Source: Kaistella sp.
GTDB lineage: Bacteria > Bacteroidota > Bacteroidia > Flavobacteriales > Weeksellaceae
Assembly: GCA_019459085.1 (NCBI GenBank)
Contig: JAIBEW010000011.1
Coordinates: 62,001-126,000, forward strand
Direction: 5' to 3'
Length of the DNA stretch: 64,000 nucleotides
The notes beneath the pieces were generated by a model. The model ran no database searches and was not told where the DNA came from. It saw only the letters and a program-made list of their open reading frames with translations. Positions 16,160 through 25,886 of this stretch are shown in pieces; within the stretch, counting starts at the first letter, position 1; every line of letters starts with the position of its first letter. The translations under genes and the position numbers were made by a program.

Positions 16160-16749
16160 TGGTTTTTTTTTCGCGGAAAATAAAATTTAAAAATATAGCC
16201 TTCCTTTACGGATGTGCTATATTTTTTATAGTTTCCTGCGAAGAAGATCTCAATACTTTTGGCGGTAAAAAAAACACTAATTTCCCTTCTCAGGTCATCA
16301 ACAATGCCAAAATTGTGCAGCGGGATTCGGGTTTTGTGAAACTCAGGGCCACTGCTCCACTGATCGAGAAATACGAACTCATCGATTCTCCGTATGTCGT
16401 GGCCAAAAAAGGAATCAACATTCTTTTCTTCGACAAAAAAAAGCCGAAAGTGCCGGGAAAAATCACCGCGGAATACGCGAAATTTTCGGAGCAGAAAAAG
16501 TTCTATGAAGCGAAAGGCAATGTGAGAATCGTAACCAACGAAGGCCAGATTTTTGCGATGCAAACCGTTTACTGGGACCAAAACAAGAAAGAAATTTACA
16601 CCGGCGATACGGTTTTTGTCACCGATAAAGACGGATCTACGTTGATTGGCGCGAACGGTATGAAAGCCAAAGACGATTTCTCTGAATATGCTTTCTACAA
16701 CAATTCCGGCGACATCAATGCCAAAAAAATACCGGAAAAGAGCCAGTAA
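16159..16749 (+). CDS. lptC: LPS export ABC transporter periplasmic protein LptC
   Basis: A 196-residue LptC-family protein. A single hydrophobic N-terminal segment (about residues 10-27, ending in 'FFIVSCEED', which is also a possible lipobox) anchors it to the inner membrane. The rest has the LptC pattern: 'DSGFVKLRATAPLIEKYE', 'GINILFFDKK.KPKVPGKITAEYAKFSEQKKFYEAKGNV' and 'GQIFAMQTVYWDQNKKEIYTGDTVFV', which form the beta-jellyroll that passes lipopolysaccharide from LptB2FG to LptA. It overlaps the upstream barrel gene by one base. If the Cys is lipidated this LptC would be a lipoprotein rather than a single-pass protein. Downstream, 26 bp away, is anmK. Confidence 0.85.
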   Translation: MVFFSRKIKFKNIAFLYGCAIFFIVSCEEDLNTFGGKKNTNFPSQVINNAKIVQRDSGFVKLRATAPLIEKYELIDSPYVVAKKGINILFFDKKKPKVPGKITAEYAKFSEQKKFYEAKGNVRIVTNEGQIFAMQTVYWDQNKKEIYTGDTVFVTDKDGSTLIGANGMKAKDDFSEYAFYNNSGDINAKKIPEKSQ

Positions 16750-16775
16750 TTCCTTATTTTTATCTAAACATTTCT

Positions 16776-17819
16776 ATGATGTACCATGTCATCGGTCTGA
16801 TGTCGGGCACAAGTCTTGACGGTCTGGATCTCTGTTTCGCCCGTTTTCAGAAAAATGAAAAATGGCATTTTGAAATCCTGCAGGCTGAAACCATTCCGTA
16901 TCCAATTTTTTGGGAAGAAAAACTCCGGAATTCTATCCTGCTTTCGGCCGAGGAACTTCTCGAACTTCATTCCGAATATGGATTTTATTTGGGTAAACAG
17001 GTCGATGCCTTCATCCAAAAATACGCTCTCGAAAAGGTAGATTTTATCGCTTCTCACGGCCATACTGTTTTTCACAATCCGGAGAAAAAATATACGTTTC
17101 AGCTCGGCGACGGAAGAGCAATTAAAGCGGAAACAGAAATTCCCGTAATCTATGATTTCCGGAGTCAGGATGTGCTTTTGGGAGGAAACGGAGCACCTTT
17201 GGTCCCGATTGGGGATGAACTTCTGTTTCAGGAGTACGATGCGTGTTTAAATTTAGGCGGATTTTCAAATATTTCCATGAAAAAAGACGGCAAAAGAATC
17301 GCGTTCGACATTTGCCCGGTCAATATTCTGCTTAACCGCTTTGCCGCAGATCTCGGCAAGAAATATGATGAGGGCGGACTTTCCGCCAGAAACGGAACTG
17401 TTGACGCTGAACTTTTATCTTTTTTAAATGCTCTGGATTTTTACCGTCAGAATCCACCAAAATCCCTCGGAATTGAATGGGTGATGAAGGAAATCAACCC
17501 TTTCATCAAGGATCGGAAGACGGAAAATCTCCTCGCGACCTTTACCGAACACGCCGCAATACAGATTTCTGAAGTTTTTAACCGCTATGCGCTCAAAAAT
17601 GTTCTCGTAACGGGCGGCGGGACCTTCAATTCTTTTTTAATGGAAAAAATTCAGGAGAAAACACAATCGGAAATCATTATTCCTGACGAAAAAATCATCC
17701 ATTTTAAGGAAGCGCTTATTTTTGCATTCATGGGCGTGCTGAGAATGCGGAATGAAATTAATGTTCTTGCGTCAGCAACGGGAAGTTCTAAGAATCATTC
17801 TTCCGGAATCATTGCATAA
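16776..17819 (+). CDS. anmK: Anhydro-N-acetylmuramic acid kinase
   Basis: A 347-residue ASKHA-fold sugar kinase. The N-terminal 'HVIGLMSGTSLDGLDLCFARF' is the AnmK signature for ATP binding. Further family motifs are 'FIASHGHTVFHNP', 'QLGDGRAIKAETEIPVIYDFRSQDVLLGGNGAPLVPIGDELLF' with the catalytic Asp in 'YDFR', and 'VLVTGGGTFNSFLMEKI'. It phosphorylates 1,6-anhydro-MurNAc to MurNAc-6-phosphate in cell-wall recycling. It follows lptC at a short distance, so envelope genes are grouped here. Two ATGs (16776, 16779) are possible starts. Confidence 0.95.
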   Translation: MMYHVIGLMSGTSLDGLDLCFARFQKNEKWHFEILQAETIPYPIFWEEKLRNSILLSAEELLELHSEYGFYLGKQVDAFIQKYALEKVDFIASHGHTVFHNPEKKYTFQLGDGRAIKAETEIPVIYDFRSQDVLLGGNGAPLVPIGDELLFQEYDACLNLGGFSNISMKKDGKRIAFDICPVNILLNRFAADLGKKYDEGGLSARNGTVDAELLSFLNALDFYRQNPPKSLGIEWVMKEINPFIKDRKTENLLATFTEHAAIQISEVFNRYALKNVLVTGGGTFNSFLMEKIQEKTQSEIIIPDEKIIHFKEALIFAFMGVLRMRNEINVLASATGSSKNHSSGIIA

Positions 17820-17842
17820 AAAAACCTTCATTTCTGAAGGTT
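17817..17842 (-). terminator. Rho-independent terminator of the SRPBCC gene
   Basis: On the minus strand, AACCTTCA / TGAAGGTT with a GAAA loop is followed by seven T, 9 bp after the stop codon at 17851. It also touches the anmK stop codon from the other side. Confidence 0.85.
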
Positions 17843-17850
17843 GAAGTAGT

Positions 17851-18243
17851 TTATTTGTAAGTCTTTTCGATTTTATCGGTAAGGGAATTGATGAAATTCT
17901 GCAGCGGTTTTTCGACCATCATTTTGATGAAAGGGTTGAATTTCCCATCAAAAATCATCTGAATTTCGGTTTGGGTTTCACTTACTTTCGTCAGGTGCGT
18001 TACGAGTTCAAAATCAAGGCTTGAACTTGCAGATTTCAGAACCGCTTTATTGTCGGTGACTTCTGCGATTTTAAGCGCAATTTCGGGCATTCCTTTCAGG
18101 CTGAATTTAAAACCATCTTCTCTGGTTTCAAAAGTCTGAAGGCCTTCCGGCATCAGATCTTTATAGTTTTCAGGCTTTTTCAGTAATTCTGTGAGTTCTG
18201 CCGCTGATTTATTAACAGTTATTTTGCGTGCTTCTAAATTCAT
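17851..18243 (-). CDS. SRPBCC (START-like) family protein
   Basis: A 130-residue protein of the SRPBCC/polyketide-cyclase-like fold. The N-terminus 'MNLEARKITVNKSAAELTELLKKPENYKDLMPEGLQTFE' is the usual first strand plus two helices, followed by an antiparallel sheet and a C-terminal long helix 'KMMVEKPLQNFINSLTDKIEKTY'. The fold holds a hydrophobic cavity for a lipid-like ligand. No ligand or catalytic residues can be identified. It is divergent from the Nudix gene, with 35 bp between start codons, so the two promoters overlap. Confidence 0.8.
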   Translation of the reverse strand: MNLEARKITVNKSAAELTELLKKPENYKDLMPEGLQTFETREDGFKFSLKGMPEIALKIAEVTDNKAVLKSASSSLDFELVTHLTKVSETQTEIQMIFDGKFNPFIKMMVEKPLQNFINSLTDKIEKTYK

Positions 18244-18248
18244 TTTTA

Positions 18249-18256
18249 TATTTTTG
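18249..18256 (+). promoter_or_regulatory. -7 element for the Nudix gene
   Basis: TATTTTTG matches TAnnTTTG, 22 bp before the ATG at 18279. No obvious TTG -33 box because the region is inside the divergent start. Confidence 0.45.
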
Positions 18257-18278
18257 TACTATTAAAAAAGTCCTGCAA

Positions 18279-18887
18279 ATGTATAAAGTTTTTGTTAACG
18301 AAAAAAAATTATTGTTGTCGAAATATCCTGCGGATATCGAGAAGAATTTAAGATTTGAAGGATTTGCCACGCTGGAAATTGCAATTGATCTCCTTCAGAA
18401 CACTTCGTGCCCTATGCTGAATGTGTATGGTGAGAATATTGGGGAAATCTGGGAAGATTTTACGCATATGTTCCGCGTGATCGAAGCTGCAGGCGGAATC
18501 GTAAGCAACAGCAATGGTGAAATTTTATTTATCAAAAGACTTGGAAAGTGGGATTTGCCCAAAGGAAAAATTGAAGAAGGCGAATCTTTGGAACAGACCG
18601 CTTTACGCGAAGTTGAAGAAGAAACAGGATTGAAGGATTTGATTCTTGAAAAATTTCTCAATAATACCTTCCACATTTACACGGAAAGAAACGGCGATCG
18701 GGTTCTGAAAACCACCTACTGGTTCCAGATGACGTGTGTGGGCGATCAGAAAGCCATTCCCCAGACTGAAGAAGGGATTACCGATGTAGCCTGGAAGACC
18801 AACGATGAAATTCAGGAAGAGGTGCTTCCATCGACTTTCAAAAATATCAAACTGATCTTAAACGAATTCTGGTCGGAGGTTGATTAA
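18279..18887 (+). CDS. Nudix hydrolase
   Basis: A 202-residue protein read from the ATG at 18279; the frame opens earlier (18228), but that part lies in the divergent promoter. The complete Nudix box, G-x5-E-x7-REVEEETGL, covers residues 96-118 and follows 'KRLGKWDLPKG'. The first 65 residues are an N-terminal extension found in the flavobacterial group, without an obvious domain. The hydrolase cleaves a nucleoside diphosphate linked to another moiety, using Mg2+; substrate unknown. It overlaps the convergent murF by 4 bp at the 3' end. Confidence 0.9.
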   Translation: MYKVFVNEKKLLLSKYPADIEKNLRFEGFATLEIAIDLLQNTSCPMLNVYGENIGEIWEDFTHMFRVIEAAGGIVSNSNGEILFIKRLGKWDLPKGKIEEGESLEQTALREVEEETGLKDLILEKFLNNTFHIYTERNGDRVLKTTYWFQMTCVGDQKAIPQTEEGITDVAWKTNDEIQEEVLPSTFKNIKLILNEFWSEVD

Positions 18888-20155
18888 ATAAAACTGATGA
18901 TTTTCTCCAGTGCAATTCCTCTTGAAGCTTTCAGGAGGATATTTTTTGACTCTATTTTCTGATTTTTGAGGAAATCGATGAGATTTTCGGTTGTTTCAAA
19001 CGCTTTTTCGGAATCATTTACCATTTTAAAGTACTTCCCTACCGTCATGATTTCATCGAAATTCAGGGATTTTGCAAGCGCAAGAATATTTTCATGCTCT
19101 CGCTCACTCTCGTCTCCCAGTTCAAGCATATCTCCAATGATGACCGTTTTGGTTCCTTCAAAATAACCGAAATTTTTCAGAGATTCGGTCATGGAACTTG
19201 GATTCGCGTTATAAGTATCTAAAACCAGCGTTTTACCGTCCTTCTGCATGATCTGGGAACGCATATTGGTCGGCGTGTAATTTTCGATTGCAGATTTAAT
19301 TTCTTCGATTCCGATTCCGAAATGCAAGCCGAAAGCTGCAGCTGCGCACAGATTCGTAAAATTGTAACTTCCTGTAAGTTTAGATTGTATTTTGGTATCA
19401 CCGAAAGCAAGCCCGACATAATTTTTGGCTGAAAATTCTTTGAAAAAATACTCGGAATTTTCTTTTCCGAAAGTGATGCGGTTGGGATAATTTTCTGTTT
19501 TCTGAACCTGAACGGCATCGTTTTCATTCACCAAAATAGTTCTGTTATTTGATTTCAGATAATCATACAGTTCAGATTTGCCTTTCACAACACCATCAAA
19601 ACATCCGAAACCTTCCAGGTGTGCCTTACCGAAATTGGTGATGTAGCCAAAATCCGGCTCAGCAAGGGAACAAAGCATTTCGATTTCTTTCTGATGATTG
19701 GCACCCATTTCGATTACGGCCATTTCATGTTCCGGTTTAATGGAAAGAATCGTCAGCGGAACACCAATGTGATTATTCAGATTTCCAAAAGTGTACTGCA
19801 CCCTGAATTTTTCAGAAAGAACCGCATGAATGAGTTCTTTTGTAGTGGTTTTCCCGTTGCTTCCAGTCAGTGCGATGATCGGAATATTCAGTCTGTGTCG
19901 ATGATATTGCGCCAGTTCCTGTAAAAAATTTAAGGTCGACGGAACGTAGAAAATATTTTTGGATACGTTTTCATACTCTTTCTGCTCTACAATTACCGCC
20001 AAAGCGCCGTTTTCGATAGCTTTTTCTGCTAAAACCGCAGCATTGAACTGTACTCCCGAAAAAGCAAAGAAAAGATCGTTTTTCTGAACAGTCCTGCTGT
20101 CGATGGTTACCTTACCGGCTTTAAGAAAAATAGGGTAAAACTGTTCTGCATTCAT
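18884..20155 (-). CDS. murF: UDP-N-acetylmuramoyl-tripeptide--D-alanyl-D-alanine ligase
   Basis: A 423-residue Mur ligase. The N-terminal UDP-binding domain starts at 'KVTIDSRTVQKNDLFFAFSG', which is MurF/MurE-like. The ATP-binding P-loop is 'ALTGSNGKTTTKELI' and the central region has 'NNHIGVPLTILSI' and 'VIEMGANHQKEIEMLCSLAEPDFGYITNFGKAHLEGF', a form typical of MurF. The C-terminal domain holds 'VLDTYNANPSSM' and 'VIIGDMLELGDESEREH'. It adds D-Ala-D-Ala to the peptidoglycan precursor in the cytoplasm. It lies just downstream of gldJ on the same strand, separated by a terminator. The gldJ-murF order is familiar from flavobacterial genomes. Confidence 0.95.
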   Translation of the reverse strand: MNAEQFYPIFLKAGKVTIDSRTVQKNDLFFAFSGVQFNAAVLAEKAIENGALAVIVEQKEYENVSKNIFYVPSTLNFLQELAQYHRHRLNIPIIALTGSNGKTTTKELIHAVLSEKFRVQYTFGNLNNHIGVPLTILSIKPEHEMAVIEMGANHQKEIEMLCSLAEPDFGYITNFGKAHLEGFGCFDGVVKGKSELYDYLKSNNRTILVNENDAVQVQKTENYPNRITFGKENSEYFFKEFSAKNYVGLAFGDTKIQSKLTGSYNFTNLCAAAAFGLHFGIGIEEIKSAIENYTPTNMRSQIMQKDGKTLVLDTYNANPSSMTESLKNFGYFEGTKTVIIGDMLELGDESEREHENILALAKSLNFDEIMTVGKYFKMVNDSEKAFETTENLIDFLKNQKIESKNILLKASRGIALEKIISFI

Positions 20156-20159
20156 GGGT

Positions 20160-20196
20160 CAAAAATAAAAAATCCTTCCGGTAATTCGGAAGGATT
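20160..20196 (-). terminator. Rho-independent terminator of gldJ
   Basis: Minus strand: a 10-bp stem (AATCCTTCCG / CGGAAGGATT) with a 6-nt loop, followed by TTTTATTTTT. It lies between gldJ and murF, so murF probably relies on its own promoter or read-through. Confidence 0.85.
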
Positions 20197-20218
20197 CTCT
20201 AGTTTATTTTGATAATAT

Positions 20219-21823
20219 TTATCTTCTTGATCTGTTATTGTCGCTTGTTCTCGCATCCTGTGCAACGCGGAAACCAATCCAACCATAAGCTTTCGCTTGG
20301 TCTTTGTATCTTCTTTGTCCCGGATCCAGCCAATATGCTGAGTCCTGCCAAGAACCACCTTTCACTACGCGGATATCATTGGAAATAGACGAAGTTCTTT
20401 CTTTCGTGTCTTTCTGCATGATAACGCGACCACGTGAATCAACGATGAAGTTTTTTCTAGGTGAATTATACATATTATAAGTATTGGCACTGTCGGTAGC
20501 TTCGCCACGGAAGTTCAATGAAGACTGACGGTCTCCATCTCTGAAGTTTCCGAAATCCGCAACTGTTTCACGTTCGAACTGACCCGGAAGTCCTCTGTAA
20601 ACCAATCTTCCATCAGCAAGTGTATCATATTTGATATCACCGGCTTCAATTTTCTTAAGGGTTCCGTCTCCGTTTCTAACAAGGGCTTGCGGAGCATTTC
20701 CTCTGTAGTAATTGAAATCGTTATATTCTGAATCAATGATAGGTCTGTAAACATCAGCGGTCCATTCTGCTACGTTACCATACATTCCATAGATCCCAAG
20801 ATCGTTTGAAGGATATTGTCTTACATCGGAAGTCTGCGCAGAACCGTCGTTTTTCCAACCCGCAACACCTGAGTAATCTCCTGTTCCGTACTTGAAATTT
20901 TCCATGAACATTCCTTCGTTTCTTCCTTTTGATCCTCTCAATTTTTCAATTTGAGGAGTTTTTCCCAGATAATTGTTATATTCTCTGTTTTTTTCCATTC
21001 CGAGTGCTGCATATTCCCACTCCACTTCTGAAGGAAGTCTGAATTTAGTTACGATGGCAGCATTTGGTGATCTGTTTGCAGCAAGCAAACGTTCATTGGT
21101 AGTTTTCATACCGGATTTCTGCTGCATTCTTTTATCATTAATATACTCCTTCATTTCAGGATCATTCGCTTTGAATTTATCCATGTTGAAAGCAGCTCCT
21201 CCAACATTGTTGGATTCGTTGATATAAAAGTCTTTTGAAATGATTCCTGCATCCATCAAAGCTTTTTCATTTGCTCTGTCTGTAAGCCATTCACAGTATC
21301 GGTTAGCCTGATCGAAGCTCACTCCTACTACCGGATAGTAATCGAATTCCGGAGATCTGAAATAGGTTTCAGAAAAATCATTACGCGAGAGTTGGTTGTC
21401 CCAAAGTAAAGTATCAGGTAACGCACCGGTGTAGATATTAGTGAAACTAGGATCTGACGGTGGGAATACATACTTTAACCAGGTTAAATACTCGCGGTAT
21501 TCGTAATTGGTAATTTCAGTTTCGCCGATGTAGAAAGAACTCACCTGCATTCTGCGGGGTGTGTTGTTCCAATCGTGCATGACATCATCTTTCACTAATC
21601 CCATTGTGAACGTTCCTCCTTCCACATACACCATTCCTGGCCAACCTTTTTGTTTTGGCTGTTTACCAGCATAAAACCAGCCTTTGGAATCGTTAGGTTT
21701 CCAACCGGTTTTACTTACAAATTTTTTGGTTCCTCCTCCTTTGCTTGTTCCTGAGCCGCCGCAGCTGGTGAGTACAAGTGTAGAACTGAATGCTATTAAT
21801 GAAAACAACTTTAGTTTTTTCAT
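20219..21823 (-). CDS. gldJ: Gliding motility lipoprotein GldJ
   Basis: A 534-residue lipoprotein read from the ATG at 21823 (16 residues upstream in frame are discarded). The signal sequence MKKLKLFSLIAFSS ends in a lipobox LVLTSC with Cys at 21, then a Gly/Ser-rich linker. The remainder is a formylglycine-generating-enzyme-like (FGE/SUMF1) domain, with 'VYVEGGTFTMGLVKDDVMHDWNNTPRRMQVSSFYIGETEITNYEYREYL' and the final 'RVVKGGSWQDSAYWLDPGQRR', 'IGFRVAQDA'. GldJ is a component of the gliding/T9SS machinery in Flavobacterium johnsoniae, where it stabilises other Gld proteins. It is divergent from porU-porV, the other T9SS genes here, with 163 bp between the start codons. Confidence 0.9.
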   Translation of the reverse strand: MKKLKLFSLIAFSSTLVLTSCGGSGTSKGGGTKKFVSKTGWKPNDSKGWFYAGKQPKQKGWPGMVYVEGGTFTMGLVKDDVMHDWNNTPRRMQVSSFYIGETEITNYEYREYLTWLKYVFPPSDPSFTNIYTGALPDTLLWDNQLSRNDFSETYFRSPEFDYYPVVGVSFDQANRYCEWLTDRANEKALMDAGIISKDFYINESNNVGGAAFNMDKFKANDPEMKEYINDKRMQQKSGMKTTNERLLAANRSPNAAIVTKFRLPSEVEWEYAALGMEKNREYNNYLGKTPQIEKLRGSKGRNEGMFMENFKYGTGDYSGVAGWKNDGSAQTSDVRQYPSNDLGIYGMYGNVAEWTADVYRPIIDSEYNDFNYYRGNAPQALVRNGDGTLKKIEAGDIKYDTLADGRLVYRGLPGQFERETVADFGNFRDGDRQSSLNFRGEATDSANTYNMYNSPRKNFIVDSRGRVIMQKDTKERTSSISNDIRVVKGGSWQDSAYWLDPGQRRYKDQAKAYGWIGFRVAQDARTSDNNRSRR

Positions 21824-21986
21824 AGTTGGTTTAAATATTTTCAAAGTACAAAGAAAAAATAAATTATTCAATTAATCAAGTAAAGATTTGATTTTTTTGC
21901 AAAACGTGAAGAAATTAATTTTATTGTATCATATAATTTCTCTAAAATTTTCGTTTATTTTGTATTCTAGAATTTTAATTCCTTTT

Positions 21987-24900
21987 ATGAAAACAAAATT
22001 TACGGTTATCTTTTTCTTTTTGGTTATTTCACTTGTAAATGCTCAAAGAATCGATCTTCAGTGGGAAGGTTCGAAAACAAGAAATTTCGGTGAAATAAAA
22101 ATGAATCTTCCCAGTTTTAAGAACGAAGGTTTTTCATTTGACCAAAATAACATTTTTATCCAAATAAAACAAAAAACAGAAAAAAAAGATCTGGGAATTA
22201 TCAACCTGCAGTGGGTTGGGGTTTCCGACAAGGAACTTTTTGATCTGAATAAGCATTCCCTCATCGATTTCGATCAGGCCTCGGTATCGTATTCCTCCGG
22301 CGAAAGTGGCAACAGTGCGAATATCAGTGTGGCCCTATTTAAACTGGAGAAAGGGAGAGTTCTGCGGCTTTCATCTTTTGAAATTTCTTCCGGAAGTACC
22401 AGGAAAAGCCTGAGTGCTTCGGCTGCCAAAATAGGAACAACCGTAAATCCACTTTCATCCGGAAACTTCTATAAGATCAAAGTAGACCGCAGCGGAATTT
22501 TTAAAATTACCGCAGAATTTCTTCAGCAGAATGGAATTAATCCTGCTTCTGTTAATCCCAGAAATTTCAGAATTTACGGAAATGGCGGCGTGATGCTTCC
22601 GGAATTCAACCAGGATTCCCGTTTCAGTGCACTGCAGGAAAACGCAGTTCAGGTAGTGGGAGAAGAAGACGGAGTCTGGAACAGTACAGATTATGCACTC
22701 TTCTATGCGCAGGGACCAAACGGATACAATCTGTATGATACCGCAAACGGCGGAGGTTTCAAAAGAACCGACACCCGAACAGACCGGAGCAATCACTTTA
22801 AGAATATTTACGAAGATTTTTCCTATTATTTCATCACTTTCGATAAAGGTCTCGGAAAAAGGGTTCAGACGCTGGACGGAAATCTTCCTTCTACTCTTAT
22901 TACTAGGTATGATGATTATCAGTTTATCGACGATGATAAGAAAAATTTATTGAAATTGGGAAGAGTATGGACCGACGAACTGCCTTTCACCGCTCCAAAA
23001 ACGGTCACTTTAACAACAAAATCTCCCATGCAGCCGACTGATGTCATCAAATACAGGACACAGGTTATCGGTTTTAAATCGCAGGGCAATCAAATGACTT
23101 TTAATATCAACGGACAGAATACGTTTTCGCAGTCCATCGCCCCAAACGGGCAGGACTTTGTGCAAATGAGATACGGCGGAAATATTTCGAACTTCAGCGG
23201 AACTTCAATTACCTTCAACTATACTCCTAACATCAGTACAAATCCCAACGGTCTTTTTTACTTTGATTATGTCGAGGTACAGTACAAAGAAAACCTGACA
23301 TTTAACGGCACCCAAATGAATTTCCGGGATTTCTCGCTTGAAAGCGGATCCCTGCAGAATTACGGATTTTCGATTTCTGATGCAGCTACACTGGAGCAGG
23401 TTTGGGATGTAACCGACATTACCAATGCCAACAGACGGGTGAACAAAGCGGGCGGTGCCCTTTTTAATTTCGGGTACGTTTCCGCAAACATGGATTTCAA
23501 CAATGAATTTGTGGCTTTTAAGGCCGCATCTGCATATCTGCCAACTTTTGTCGGTAAAATGGAAAATCAGAATCTCGCTGCTCTACAGAATGTGGATTAC
23601 CTGATTCTTACAACGCCCGAAATGATGTCGAATGCTCAACGGATGGCGACCTATCATCAGACCAAAAGCAATCTTCAGTCTACAATTGTCGACATCAATA
23701 AAATTTACAACGAATACAGCAGCGGCGGGCAGGATTTAACCGCAATCCGTGATTTTGTAACCAAACTCAATACCCCCGCCGGAAGTTTGAAATATGTTTT
23801 CCTGCTTGGTGATGCTACCTATGACTATAAAAACAGAACTCCGAACAATTACAATGTGGTTCCTTCTTACCAAAGTGAAGAGAGCGGGAATTTTGTATCT
23901 TCTTTCGTTACCGATGATTATATTGTGATGACCCAGCCACAGACTTCCACATTTTTGGGAAGTATGTTACCGGATTTACCGGTAGGACGGTTACCCGGAG
24001 CCACGGTTACAGAAGCTACAAAGCTGGTCGATAAAACGCTGGCGTATTACAACGCCTTACCGGGACAGTCTACTCCATTTGGAGAATGGCGTATGAAGAT
24101 GGATTTTGTAGTAGATGACGACGATGACGGAGGAGGCCCTTTCCATAATTATGTAGAAACTGCTATTGCGGACACCTTTGAAGGAACTACCGACAAACCC
24201 GAATACAACATCCGTAAACTTTATCAGGATTCATTTGTACAGCAGAGTTCAGCGGGCGGGCCGCGTTATCCGCAGGTAAACCAAGCCATTTCCAACGATA
24301 TCGGCAACAGCCTTTATTTATTTTATTTCGGACATGGCGGAATAAACGGATGGGCGCAGGAACGGGTTCTGACTTCAGATGAAGTACAGAATTCCAACAA
24401 TTTTTCGAATGTTTACAGCCGCTTTCCGCTGGTCTGTACCATTACCTGCGAATTTACCCTTTGGGATGAACCGAACACATTTTCGGTAGGTGAACAGTTC
24501 ATCAAACATAAAGACGGCGGAGCCACTGCCATGATTACTTCCAGCCGTGCGATCGAAGTGAATTACGGGATCAGCTATACCGACCAGTTTACCAAAACTC
24601 TTTTCGAACTGACAAATGATGATTTTGAAACTTTGGGAAATGCCAATTTAGAAGCCAAGACTATTTTTGGAGCAAATCCAAATCATTTAAAGGTTAATTT
24701 TCTAGGAGATCCCGCAATGAAACTCAGCCGCCCGAAAAGACTTTTGGTGATTGACCAGATTGTAACCCCGGTTCCGGGTCTCATCAGAGCATTGGATTTT
24801 GTTAAAATAACAGGGCATATCAATAATCCCAATGGCAGTTTAAACAATACATTTAACGGAAGAGTGGTCATTAATATTTTTGATAAAAGACTCAACAAAA

Positions 24901-25865
24901 GTACCCTGAACAACGACGGAAATTTAACGCCTGTTCTAAACTATACCGAAGAGGGAAGCGCAATTGTAAAAGCGTCGGGAACTGCAGTAAATGGGGTTTT
25001 TACCGTTGAGTTCTACGTTCCGAATGATATTAATTATACGGTAGGAACCGGCAGAATACTGGCTTATGCAGATAACAAGGTTATTGATGTTTTCAACAAT
25101 CGGCCGCATCAGATTGGAGATATTAATCCAGACGGAATTAATGACCAGGAGCCGCCGAAAGTCCGCCTGTATATGAACAATACCAATTTTGCGAATGGTG
25201 GAATTACGGATCAGAATCCAATGCTTCTGGCGTGTGTAACCGATGATACCGGAATAAATTCAACCGGAGCTGGAATTGGTCACGATATTACTGTATATTT
25301 GGATGGGGAAATTATTAACACGGTGGTTCTGAACGATTTCTTTTCGCCGGGCGAAGGAAACGGCTGTGTAAATCCGGCTTTAGCAGACTATCAGAAAGGC
25401 AATGTAACCTACCCTTTCAGAAATCTGACTCCGGGCGAACATATTTTAACATTTAAAGTTTGGGACATCAACAATAATTCGACCACAGAAACGTTAAAAT
25501 TTGACGTAAAAGACGAAACCAACCAGAGTCTCATCATCAACAGACCTCTGAACTGGCCGAATCCTTTTACCAATAAAACTTATGTGCAGTTTGAACACAA
25601 CTGCGACGATATTCTGGATGTGAATGTTCAGATTTATACGATAACCGGAAAACTGGTAAGAACTTTAACACAGACTGTTGTCTCTGAACCGTTCTTACAG
25701 GGCTTCAGAACACCAAGACAGGCTATTGAATGGGACGGAAATGATGATTTTGGCGATGCAGTAGCAAAGGGTACGTATATTTTTAAGATATTTGCAAAAA
25801 GCCAGAATCAGGAAAAATGCAAAGGAAGTGCAACAGCCGTCGAAAAGATGGTGCTTTTAAAATAA
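21987..25865 (+). CDS. porU: Type IX secretion system sortase PorU
   Basis: A 1292-residue protein read from the ATG at 21987 (MKTKFTVIFFFLVISLVNAQ, signal peptide); 33 upstream in-frame residues are AT-rich leader. The N-terminal half carries beta-sandwich domains. The C25 gingipain-like peptidase domain (about 560-920) has the catalytic His, H783, in 'FYFGHGGINGW' and a cysteine pair in 'LVCTITCEFTLWDEP', where C821 is the likely nucleophile and C817 the alternative. The C-terminus, 'NRPLNWPNPFTNKTYVQF...TGKLVRTL', resembles a T9SS sorting domain, as in PorU of P. gingivalis. PorU acts on the cell surface, removing the sorting domain from cargo and attaching A-LPS. It is 21 bp upstream of porV. 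Confidence 0.95.
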   Translation: MKTKFTVIFFFLVISLVNAQRIDLQWEGSKTRNFGEIKMNLPSFKNEGFSFDQNNIFIQIKQKTEKKDLGIINLQWVGVSDKELFDLNKHSLIDFDQASVSYSSGESGNSANISVALFKLEKGRVLRLSSFEISSGSTRKSLSASAAKIGTTVNPLSSGNFYKIKVDRSGIFKITAEFLQQNGINPASVNPRNFRIYGNGGVMLPEFNQDSRFSALQENAVQVVGEEDGVWNSTDYALFYAQGPNGYNLYDTANGGGFKRTDTRTDRSNHFKNIYEDFSYYFITFDKGLGKRVQTLDGNLPSTLITRYDDYQFIDDDKKNLLKLGRVWTDELPFTAPKTVTLTTKSPMQPTDVIKYRTQVIGFKSQGNQMTFNINGQNTFSQSIAPNGQDFVQMRYGGNISNFSGTSITFNYTPNISTNPNGLFYFDYVEVQYKENLTFNGTQMNFRDFSLESGSLQNYGFSISDAATLEQVWDVTDITNANRRVNKAGGALFNFGYVSANMDFNNEFVAFKAASAYLPTFVGKMENQNLAALQNVDYLILTTPEMMSNAQRMATYHQTKSNLQSTIVDINKIYNEYSSGGQDLTAIRDFVTKLNTPAGSLKYVFLLGDATYDYKNRTPNNYNVVPSYQSEESGNFVSSFVTDDYIVMTQPQTSTFLGSMLPDLPVGRLPGATVTEATKLVDKTLAYYNALPGQSTPFGEWRMKMDFVVDDDDDGGGPFHNYVETAIADTFEGTTDKPEYNIRKLYQDSFVQQSSAGGPRYPQVNQAISNDIGNSLYLFYFGHGGINGWAQERVLTSDEVQNSNNFSNVYSRFPLVCTITCEFTLWDEPNTFSVGEQFIKHKDGGATAMITSSRAIEVNYGISYTDQFTKTLFELTNDDFETLGNANLEAKTIFGANPNHLKVNFLGDPAMKLSRPKRLLVIDQIVTPVPGLIRALDFVKITGHINNPNGSLNNTFNGRVVINIFDKRLNKSTLNNDGNLTPVLNYTEEGSAIVKASGTAVNGVFTVEFYVPNDINYTVGTGRILAYADNKVIDVFNNRPHQIGDINPDGINDQEPPKVRLYMNNTNFANGGITDQNPMLLACVTDDTGINSTGAGIGHDITVYLDGEIINTVVLNDFFSPGEGNGCVNPALADYQKGNVTYPFRNLTPGEHILTFKVWDINNNSTTETLKFDVKDETNQSLIINRPLNWPNPFTNKTYVQFEHNCDDILDVNVQIYTITGKLVRTLTQTVVSEPFLQGFRTPRQAIEWDGNDDFGDAVAKGTYIFKIFAKSQNQEKCKGSATAVEKMVLLK

Positions 25866-25886
25866 ATAAACTATAAATAATATTAT

